Assembly: GCA_015487365.1 (NCBI GenBank)
Contig: WFPT01000113.1
Span: 1 to 5,209, forward strand
Reading direction: 5' to 3'
DNA: 5,209 nucleotides
DNA from: Aquificaceae bacterium
GTDB taxonomy: Bacteria; Aquificota; Aquificia; Aquificales; Aquificaceae
Every line of letters begins with the position of its first letter. The stretch's first letter is position 1. The notes beneath the pieces are model-generated. The model ran no database searches. It worked only from the letters and a program-made list of their open reading frames with translations, and was not told where the DNA came from. Below are positions 1 to 4,451 of the stretch, in pieces. The position numbers were made by a program, and so were the translations under genes.

Positions 1-902
1 CTCTCTGTCCAAACCCAATGACCCTTAACCCAGAATTCCCTCTCCCTCTCCCTCTGGCAGAAGAGGCAGTGTAGGTTGCACTTGTTGGTTAGATTTATAT
101 AAAGCCTTCCGTTTATTTCATAAACTATGGTGTTGCCTTTTTTTTTAGACAAACCAAAGAGGTTCCTGGCGTTCTGACTGACCATCCTATCCACGTCCTC
201 CAAGGAGGTGTTAGGATAAAGCTCTGCTAAGACTCGGGCGGTATAAAATATGTTGGTGGGTTTGTTGGGCCTTCCCCTAACGGGCTCTGGGGAAAGCCAG
301 GGGGCGTCCGTTTCCAACAATACCCTACTGGTTGGTGTCTTTTTAACCACCTCCCTTAAAGAGGAGGCGTTCTTAAAGGTTATTATTCCCGAGTAGGATA
401 TGTAAAAGTTAAGGTCTAAGGCCCTCTTCATGGTTTCATAATCTCCCGTAAAGCAGTGCAAAACCCCTCCAACCTCGTAAGCCCTTTCCTCTTTAAGTAT
501 CTCTATAACCTCCCTCTCTGAGTTCCTCATGTGTATTATTAAAGGTAGTCCCAGCTCCCTCGCCAGGTTTATCTGTTTTCTAAAAACCTCCTCTTGAACT
601 TTTTTGGGTGAGTAGTTTTTGTAAAAGTCAAGGCCACACTCACCTACTGCAACCACCTTTTCATTTTCCTTGGCAAGCTCCTTTAACTTTAACAGGTCTT
701 CCTCCTTTACCTTACTGGCCTCGTGGGGGTGAAAGCCCAAGGAGCAATAAACCTTTTCCTCTTTTTTGGAAAGTACTAAGTTTTCCCTTATGGTCTTTTG
801 GTCAAAGCTAACGCTTATAAAAAAGTCAAACCTACTGTCCTTTAAGCTTTCCTCTAAGTCCTCTTCCTTCAACAGGGTCAGGTGACAGTGACTATCTACC
901 AT
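1..902 (-). CDS. TatD-family metal-dependent hydrolase fused to a radical SAM domain (3' end cut by window)
   Basis: The reading frame opens at ATG 902 and runs without a stop to base 1, giving 300 complete codons; the C-terminus lies outside the window. Residues 1-251 form a full TatD-type TIM-barrel hydrolase (DNase/3'-5' exonuclease family). The expected metal ligands are visible: DSHCH (H5, H7), GECGLD (E88), IHMRNS (H124), LHCFTG (H149) and ETDAPWL (D199). TatD proteins usually end near residue 250-260. Here, after a Lys-Lys-Lys-Gly linker (253-256), a second domain begins with YINLTNKCNLHCLFC; C275, C279 and C282 form the CxxxCxxC that binds the radical SAM [4Fe-4S] cluster. Radical SAM proteins linked to or fused with TatD are a known family of unknown substrate. 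The gene starts 4 nt after the hemerythrin-like gene, with only a weak ribosome site, so it is probably translated as part of that operon. The TatD and radical SAM assignments are secure; the function of the fusion is not known. Confidence 0.93.
   Translation of the reverse strand, partial: MVDSHCHLTLLKEEDLEESLKDSRFDFFISVSFDQKTIRENLVLSKKEEKVYCSLGFHPHEASKVKEEDLLKLKELAKENEKVVAVGECGLDFYKNYSPKKVQEEVFRKQINLARELGLPLIIHMRNSEREVIEILKEERAYEVGGVLHCFTGDYETMKRALDLNFYISYSGIITFKNASSLREVVKKTPTSRVLLETDAPWLSPEPVRGRPNKPTNIFYTARVLAELYPNTSLEDVDRMVSQNARNLFGLSKKKGNTIVYEINGRLYINLTNKCNLHCLFCQREREREFWVKGHWVWTE
38..55 (-). repeat. Three tandem copies of a 6-bp unit inside the radical SAM domain
   Basis: On the plus strand CCCTCT is repeated three times without change. 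On the coding strand this lies within the codons for Q-R-E-R-E-R-E (residues 283-289), directly after the third cysteine of the CxxxCxxC motif. The unit is in frame (6 nt = Arg-Glu), so changes in copy number would add or remove charged pairs without breaking the gene. Confidence 0.8.
138..146 (-). other. A9 homopolymer at the TatD/radical SAM linker, possible slippage site
   Basis: Nine consecutive A residues on the coding strand encode Lys253-255 exactly between the two domains. Read as written, the fusion is in frame. With one A fewer, translation would stop at TAG 127-125, giving a 258-residue TatD; with one A more, it would stop at TGA 120-118, giving 261 residues. A9 runs are known sites of transcriptional slippage, for example in Thermus dnaX. 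The position between domains is seen directly; that slippage occurs is inference. Confidence 0.45.
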
Positions 903-906
903 ATTC

Positions 907-1365
907 TTAGGCGTTTTCCCTTACCCTCTGGGCTATACCGTCAAGCTCCAAGAGCTCCTCCTCCCTTATGAGCTCCTTAGCTATGTTAAAGAGTATGTTG
1001 TTTTCCTTTTCTATGTGTTGCCTTACCAAAAATATTAGGTATTGGCAGAGCTCCTTTACCTTTTCCCTCTCACCCCTTTGGTGGCTTTCAAAGACCCTTT
1101 GACAGGTTTGCCTCATGTCCTCGTGCTCCCTGAGCATCACAAAGACCGGCATAGCCATCTCCCCCATCCTCTCCTTTAAGGTGGGGAATAGGGCCTCTTC
1201 CTCTTCCTTTAAGTGTAGTTCAAGCTCCCTGCAAACCTCCTCAAAGATTTTTATAAACTCTTCGTCCTTACTACCTTCCGTATATTCTTCCAAAATCCCC
1301 TCTAAGGAGTTTAGCCTTACCTGATGCTCGTCGTGCTCAGAGTAAAGCCTACTCAGTAGGTTCAA
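907..1365 (-). CDS. Hemerythrin-like HHE cation-binding protein
   Basis: From the preferred start the product has 152 residues, the usual size of a single hemerythrin-like four-helix bundle. Helix motifs that would hold a di-iron site are clear: EHDEH (H11, H14), HLKEEEEALFP (H51, E55), REHEDMR (H81) and HIEKENNILF (H117, E121). The two HxxxE...LF half-sites are typical of bacterial HHE proteins, which bind O2 or NO or help repair iron centres; no ScdA/RIC N-terminal domain is present. The frame is open to a TTG at 1380, but nothing like a ribosome site precedes that codon, whereas TTG 1365 has GGAGGT 7 nt upstream, so I prefer 1365. The 5' end overlaps the Nfu gene by 17 nt. Placed between an Fe-S scaffold and a radical SAM fusion, a role in protecting or sensing iron/oxygen state is plausible but inferred. 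Confidence 0.88.
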   Translation of the reverse strand: MNLLSRLYSEHDEHQVRLNSLEGILEEYTEGSKDEEFIKIFEEVCRELELHLKEEEEALFPTLKERMGEMAMPVFVMLREHEDMRQTCQRVFESHQRGEREKVKELCQYLIFLVRQHIEKENNILFNIAKELIREEELLELDGIAQRVRENA

Positions 1366-1624
1366 GGTTAAAACCTCCAAAGGGGAGGTCCGACATACCT
1401 ACATCCACCACCTCCTTAATTTCTGGAAACTTTTCCTTTAAGAACCTTTCAATACCCGCCTTTAAGGTCATTACGGAAAAGCCACAACCCGCGCAGGCTC
1501 CCACCAACCTTACCAGAACGGTCCCATCCTCCTTTACATCTATGAGCTCAACGTCCCCTCCGTCAAACCTAAGGGCAGGCCTTATCTCCTCTAACGCCTT
1601 TTCAACTTCTTCCCTCTTAACCAT
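1349..1624 (-). CDS. Nfu/NifU C-terminal-domain-type iron-sulfur cluster scaffold
   Basis: This 91-residue protein matches the NifU C-terminal (Nfu) domain over its whole length. It has an N-terminal helix, then RPALRFDGGDVELIDV (about residues 15-30), then GACAGCGFSVMTLKAGIE (42-59), in which C44 and C47 form the CxxC that bridges a [4Fe-4S] cluster between two subunits. Stand-alone Nfu proteins of 75-100 residues carry clusters to apo-enzymes in the cytoplasm. It is the first gene of the leftward unit, so it may feed clusters to proteins such as the downstream radical SAM domain; that link is inference. ATG 1624 is the only sensible start, since the family's N-terminus begins there; no strong ribosome site precedes it. 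The last 17 nt overlap the next gene. Confidence 0.95.
   Translation of the reverse strand: MVKREEVEKALEEIRPALRFDGGDVELIDVKEDGTVLVRLVGACAGCGFSVMTLKAGIERFLKEKFPEIKEVVDVGMSDLPFGGFNLEPTE
1373..1378 (-). promoter_or_regulatory. Ribosome binding site that decides the hemerythrin-like start
   Basis: GGAGGT on the minus strand, inside the 3' end of the Nfu gene, lies 7 nt before TTG 1365. The competing TTG at 1380 would place this sequence inside the coding region and has no purine-rich stretch upstream. Confidence 0.6.
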
Positions 1625-1655
1625 AATAGATTAATTTTATTCCCAAGGCCTTCTT

Positions 1656-1661
1656 AGTATA
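1656..1661 (-). promoter_or_regulatory. Possible -10 element for the nfu operon
   Basis: TATACT on the minus strand would place a transcription start near 1649, giving a leader of about 25 nt before ATG 1624. No good -35 is visible at 16-18 bp, and a TATAAG at 1679-1674 on the same strand is an alternative. The call rests on position in the only intergenic gap and on match to the sigma-70 consensus. Confidence 0.35.
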
Positions 1662-1689
1662 TGATAAAGCTCTTATAAGGGTTATGTTG

Positions 1690-1695
1690 TATAAT
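1690..1695 (+). promoter_or_regulatory. Probable -10 element (TATAAT) for the yajC operon
   Basis: A perfect TATAAT lies in the divergent gap. The -35 region at the right distance (about 1667-1672, AAGCTC) is poor. Transcription would start near 1702, only about 2 nt before ATG 1704, so the mRNA would be nearly leaderless unless translation begins at the in-frame TTG 1725. It is the only evident promoter for the six-gene rightward chain. Confidence 0.5.
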
Positions 1696-1703
1696 TAGCT
1701 CCT

Positions 1704-2036
1704 ATGGAAGGAAGGGGGGACCCTTTGACCGCTTTAATCTTTCAGTTTATACTCTTAGGGGGGATTTTCTTTTTGTTTTACATCCTCATAATAAGGCCCC
1801 AGCAGAAGGAGAGGAAGAAGCATCAAGAGTTTTTAAAGGGCTTAAAAAAGGGAGATAAGGTAATAACCTCTTCGGGCATATGGGGAACGGTGGTAGAAAT
1901 TGGTGAAGATACCATTACCTTAAAGGTGGATAGTAATACTAAGATAACCTTTACCAAGGAGGCCATAAGGGTTTATCAGCCCCAGTATGAAAAAAAATTA
2001 AGGGAAAGGGAAAAAGATGCTGGTAGCGGTAAATAA
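1704..2036 (+). CDS. yajC: YajC, Sec translocon accessory membrane protein
   Basis: The product is 110 residues, normal for YajC, the small partner of the SecDF-YajC complex that assists protein export at the cytoplasmic membrane. One membrane segment spans residues 8-30 and is followed at once by the family signature RPQQKERKKHQEF (31-43). A cytosolic beta-rich domain follows: GDKVITSSGIWGTVVEIGEDTITLKV (about 50-75) and TFTKEAI (82-88). The tail is Lys/Glu-rich. The start is uncertain: ATG 1704 sits almost on the predicted transcription start, while TTG 1725 (103 residues, still including the membrane segment) is preceded by a purine-rich GGAAGGAAGGGGGG that could act as a ribosome site. 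The 3' end overlaps smpB by 20 nt. An A8 run at 1990-1997 lies in the gene without obvious consequence. Confidence 0.93.
   Translation: MEGRGDPLTALIFQFILLGGIFFLFYILIIRPQQKERKKHQEFLKGLKKGDKVITSSGIWGTVVEIGEDTITLKVDSNTKITFTKEAIRVYQPQYEKKLREREKDAGSGK
1705..1718 (+). promoter_or_regulatory. Purine-rich run, possible ribosome site for an alternative yajC start
   Basis: GGAAGGAAGGGGGG lies inside the annotated yajC frame and ends 6 nt before an in-frame TTG at 1725. Together with a predicted transcription start near 1702 it would fit initiation at 1725 rather than 1704. Confidence 0.35.
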
Positions 2037-2460
2037 GGAGGTAAACAGGCTTTACCAAATCTTAGAAACCTATGAGGCGGGAATAGTTTTAGAAGGCCCG
2101 GAGGTAAAGTCTTTGAGGAACAGGCAGGCGGTTTCCTTTAAGGATTCCTTCGTAAGGATTGAAAAGGGTGAAGCCTTCCTCTACAACCTCTACATTTCCC
2201 CCTACTCAAAGAGCACCATAAACCCACCGGACCCTACGAGGAAGAGGAAGCTCCTCTTAAAAAAGAGGGAAATTTTAAGGCTGATGGGAAAGGTGCAACA
2301 GAGGGGCTACACCATAATACCTTTAAAGATTTACTTTAAGGACAACAAGTGGGCCAAGGTGGAAATTGCCCTGGCAAAGGGTAAAAAGCTTTACGACAGG
2401 AGGAGGGAGTTAAAGGAAAGGGAGCTTAGGAGGGAGCTTTCCAAATGGAAAGGCTTATAG
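2017..2460 (+). CDS. smpB: SsrA-binding protein SmpB
   Basis: The 147-residue product matches SmpB from end to end. SmpB binds tmRNA and brings it to stalled ribosomes for trans-translation in the cytoplasm. The N-terminal VNKEVNRLYQILETYEAGIVLEGPEVKSLR (5-34) is the family hallmark, with Pro28 where Thr is more usual. The middle has NLYISPYSKSTINPPDPTRKRKLLLKKREI (57-86), and the C-terminal part has KVEIALAKGKKLYDRR (114-129). The basic tail that folds into a helix in the mRNA channel is short, ending KWKGL. ATG 2017 fits the family N-terminus; it overlaps yajC by 20 nt and has only loosely purine-rich sequence upstream, so reinitiation from yajC is likely. The partner tmRNA gene is not in the window. 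Confidence 0.96.
   Translation: MLVAVNKEVNRLYQILETYEAGIVLEGPEVKSLRNRQAVSFKDSFVRIEKGEAFLYNLYISPYSKSTINPPDPTRKRKLLLKKREILRLMGKVQQRGYTIIPLKIYFKDNKWAKVEIALAKGKKLYDRRRELKERELRRELSKWKGL
2428..2436 (+). promoter_or_regulatory. Ribosome binding site of pgpA inside smpB
   Basis: AGGAGGGAG lies in the last codons of smpB, with its end 8 nt before ATG 2445. It supports that start and the 16-nt overlap with smpB. Confidence 0.55.
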
Positions 2461-2879
2461 CTACTTACTTCTTCGTGGGCTATTCAAGGTTTGCCCCTGG
2501 GACCTTGGGTAGCCTTCTTAGTTTCCCCTTGGTATATTTAAGTGCGGACAAGCCCCTGATTAGCTTACCCTTGTCCTTAATCCTCTTTTTGTTGGGGGCC
2601 TTCTTTTCAAACGAAGTTGCAAAGCAAAAGGGGGAGGATGACCCGGAAGAGGTTGTAATAGACGAGGTTTTGGGCATGGTAGTTTCCTTCTCCTTCGTTC
2701 CTTTCAGTTTAAAAACTTTCCTTGTAGGCTTTGTAACTTTTAGGATTTTGGACGTTGTAAAACCCTTCCCCATAAAAAAGTTTGAAGGGCTACCCGGTGG
2801 CCTCGGTATAATGGCGGACGACCTCGTAGCTGGCCTTATAAACTCACTAATTTTAAAAATAATTTTTAGCTATGTTTAA
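2445..2879 (+). CDS. pgpA: Phosphatidylglycerophosphatase A
   Basis: This 144-residue membrane protein dephosphorylates phosphatidylglycerol phosphate to phosphatidylglycerol in the cytoplasmic membrane. The PgpA signature residues are all present: SRFAPGTLGSL (14-24), DDPEEVVIDEVLGM (65-78), FRILDVVKPFP (99-109) and LPGGLGIMADDLVAG (116-130). The acidic residues D65, D66, D73, E74, D103, D125 and D126 are likely metal or phosphate site residues. Four hydrophobic stretches (about 20-33, 38-55, 75-100 and 124-143) fit the family's membrane topology, and the length is slightly under the E. coli protein. It overlaps smpB by 16 nt and the following exonuclease by 8 nt, so it is translationally tied to both neighbours. 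Confidence 0.95.
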   Translation: MERLIATYFFVGYSRFAPGTLGSLLSFPLVYLSADKPLISLPLSLILFLLGAFFSNEVAKQKGEDDPEEVVIDEVLGMVVSFSFVPFSLKTFLVGFVTFRILDVVKPFPIKKFEGLPGGLGIMADDLVAGLINSLILKIIFSYV

Positions 2880-3723
2880 GTTCTTCATATACGATGGCTC
2901 CTCTATACTTTACAGGAGCTACTTTGCCCTCCCACCTTTAAAGACCTCCTACGGCTTTCCCACAAACGCCATTTACGGCTTTTTGAGGACCCTCTTCTCC
3001 CACTTAAAGCTGGAAAGGCCTAAGTATTTAACCGTTTGCTTTGATTTACCAAAAAAAACTAAAAGGAAAAAAATTTACAAAGAGTATAAGGCAAAAAGGC
3101 CCAAAGCACCGAACGACTTGGTTTTACAGATAAAGCCTTTAAAGGAAATCCTGAGGGCTATTGGTATAAACTACTTAGAGAGGGAAGGCCTTGAAGCGGA
3201 CGACCTTATAGTGTCCTTGGTGGAAAGGCTAAAAGGTAAAGGCCTTACCGTAAAAGTTTTCAGTCCCGACAAGGACCTATTGCAGGTGGTTGATGAGAGT
3301 ATCTTCGTGGTAAATCCTATAAGCGGTGAGGTATTTACTAAGGAAAAGGTGTTAGAAAAATTTGGGGTTGAGCCCAAACTCATTCCAGACCTCTTGGCTC
3401 TAAGGGGTGATAGCACCGATAATATTAAAGGTATTGAAGGGGTAGGGGATAAAACCGCCTTAAAGATTTTAAGAAAGTATGGCTCGGTAGAGGGCATCCT
3501 CAAAAGGTGGGAGGAATTTTCAAGGGAGTTTCCAAGGGCCAAAAGGGAAGAGCTAACCCTTTCCTACGAGCTCGTAAGACCCATAAAGGTGGATTTAAAC
3601 TTTAAGCTGGAAGATTTTACCCTAAGGCCCAACCTAAAAGAATTAAGGGAATTACTGAAAAAGTATGAGATGCGCTCCCTCTTAAAGGAGGTGGATAAAC
3701 TCTTCCAAAGGAGCCTCTTTTAA
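2872..3723 (+). CDS. Stand-alone 5'-3' exonuclease / flap endonuclease (Pol I N-terminal-domain type)
   Basis: At 283 residues this corresponds to the 5' nuclease domain of bacterial DNA polymerase I without the polymerase. Its role would be removal of RNA primers and 5' flaps. Metal-binding acids follow the family order: D8 (IYDGSS), D58 (CFD), E108/D110/D111 (EADDLI), D133/D135 (SPDKDLL) and D180/D183 (GDSTDN). The basic arch residues YKAKRP (72-77) and the helix-hairpin-helix IKGIEGVGDKTA (185-196) are intact. In Aquifex, Pol I lacks this domain and a separate gene supplies it, so a housekeeping role is the first reading. The last five residues, QRSLF (279-283), resemble a beta-clamp-binding motif. 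ATG 2872 overlaps pgpA by 8 nt with no good ribosome site. It ends 2 nt before cas6, which leaves open a shared transcript and possibly a shared task. Confidence 0.94.
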   Translation: MFKFFIYDGSSILYRSYFALPPLKTSYGFPTNAIYGFLRTLFSHLKLERPKYLTVCFDLPKKTKRKKIYKEYKAKRPKAPNDLVLQIKPLKEILRAIGINYLEREGLEADDLIVSLVERLKGKGLTVKVFSPDKDLLQVVDESIFVVNPISGEVFTKEKVLEKFGVEPKLIPDLLALRGDSTDNIKGIEGVGDKTALKILRKYGSVEGILKRWEEFSREFPRAKREELTLSYELVRPIKVDLNFKLEDFTLRPNLKELRELLKKYEMRSLLKEVDKLFQRSLF

Positions 3724-3725
3724 AG

Positions 3726-4451
3726 ATGATAGTTAAGTTAGTTTTTACTTCAAGGACACCCCTTATCCTTCCAAAGAGTTACAACCACCTGATTCAATCC
3801 TTCCTTTACAACTGTATGGACCCAAACCTTTCAAGCCTCTTGCACAACTTTGGATTTAGCTACGGTAAGAGGAGGTTTAAGCTCTTTACCTTTTCAAAGA
3901 TAATAGGAAAGCTCCTTGAAAAGGACTTAAAAAGGGGCTTGGTAATCTTTGAAAGGAATATAACCCTATACTTTGCCTCACCCATTACGGAGGTAGTTTC
4001 CTCCTCCATTAAAAACCTCTTAAAGGGAAAGGAATTTTACTTAGGTAAAAACGAGGTTAGTTTATACTCCTTGGAGATAGTAAAACCTAAAATCGGTGAA
4101 GAAGTGCTAGTCAGGTGCCTTTCCCCCATAACGGTCTATAAGACCCCTCCTGGCCAAAGAAGATTTTACTACCTAAACCCCTGGCAAAGGGAATTCTACG
4201 AGCTGATAGAGAAGAACCTCATCAGAAAATACGAGGTAGTCTATGGTAAAAGCTACCAAGGCATTTTAAAGGTAGAGCCCCTAAAAGTAAAGGAGCAATA
4301 TAAGAAAAAGATTTTATACAAGGGGACCCTCATAGAAGCTTGGGAAGGATATTATAAAATAAGGGGTAAGGAAGAAATGGTAAGGCTTTCCCTTGAAGCG
4401 GGTTTAGGAGCCAAAAACTCCCAAGGTTTTGGAATGGTGGAGGTAGTATAA
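3726..4451 (+). CDS. cas6: CRISPR-associated endoribonuclease Cas6
   Basis: The 241-residue product has the length and layout of Cas6, the RAMP-fold nuclease that cuts CRISPR precursor RNA within each repeat. The N-terminal half has the typical LPKSYNHLIQSFLY (15-28), then LLHNFGFSYGKRRFKLFTFS (38-57). H40 is the likely catalytic histidine; Y28 and K48 could complete a site like the Tyr-His-Lys of Pyrococcus Cas6, and H21 is a second candidate. The C-terminal glycine-rich loop GLGAKNSQGFGMVEV (226-240) is the RAMP signature. It starts 2 nt after the exonuclease stop, with AAAGGAG about 12 nt upstream, and abuts the cas8b-like gene (TAAATG). This order fits a type I-B locus. No repeat array is visible here, so the RNA substrate is unknown. 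Confidence 0.95.
   Translation: MIVKLVFTSRTPLILPKSYNHLIQSFLYNCMDPNLSSLLHNFGFSYGKRRFKLFTFSKIIGKLLEKDLKRGLVIFERNITLYFASPITEVVSSSIKNLLKGKEFYLGKNEVSLYSLEIVKPKIGEEVLVRCLSPITVYKTPPGQRRFYYLNPWQREFYELIEKNLIRKYEVVYGKSYQGILKVEPLKVKEQYKKKILYKGTLIEAWEGYYKIRGKEEMVRLSLEAGLGAKNSQGFGMVEVV
4439..4444 (+). promoter_or_regulatory. Ribosome binding site of the cas8b-like gene
   Basis: GGAGGT lies in the last codons of cas6, 7 nt before ATG 4452. It is the strongest ribosome site on the plus strand of the window and suggests the Cas8b-like protein is initiated independently of cas6. Confidence 0.65.

Noticed and set aside
608..811. 67-codon plus-strand frame
   Set aside because: It lies antisense inside the TatD domain, is Pro/Phe-rich with no recognisable motif, and is explained as a shadow of the minus-strand gene.
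1115..1324. 69-codon plus-strand frame
   Set aside because: It is a Ser-rich shadow antisense to the hemerythrin-like gene, where Glu and Lys codons read as Ser and Phe.
1990..1997. A8 run in yajC as a frameshift site leading into smpB
   Set aside because: In the smpB frame a TAA follows at 1999-2001, so slippage would not fuse the two proteins and would only trim the YajC tail.
2480..2773. 97-codon minus-strand frame
   Set aside because: It is antisense to pgpA, which has a full family signature; the shadow has low complexity and no motif.
3051..3058. A8 run in the exonuclease gene as a slippage site
   Set aside because: It encodes part of a Lys-rich stretch within the nuclease fold, far from any domain border; a truncated product would have no plausible use.
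3171..3542. 123-codon minus-strand frame
   Set aside because: It is antisense to the exonuclease, whose catalytic residues cover the same stretch; Ser/Leu-rich with no family match.
4345..4365. Internal promoter for the cas8b-like gene (TATAAA within cas6)
   Set aside because: The -10-like string is common in AT-rich coding DNA, and the hexamer 17 bp upstream (TCATAG) does not resemble a -35.
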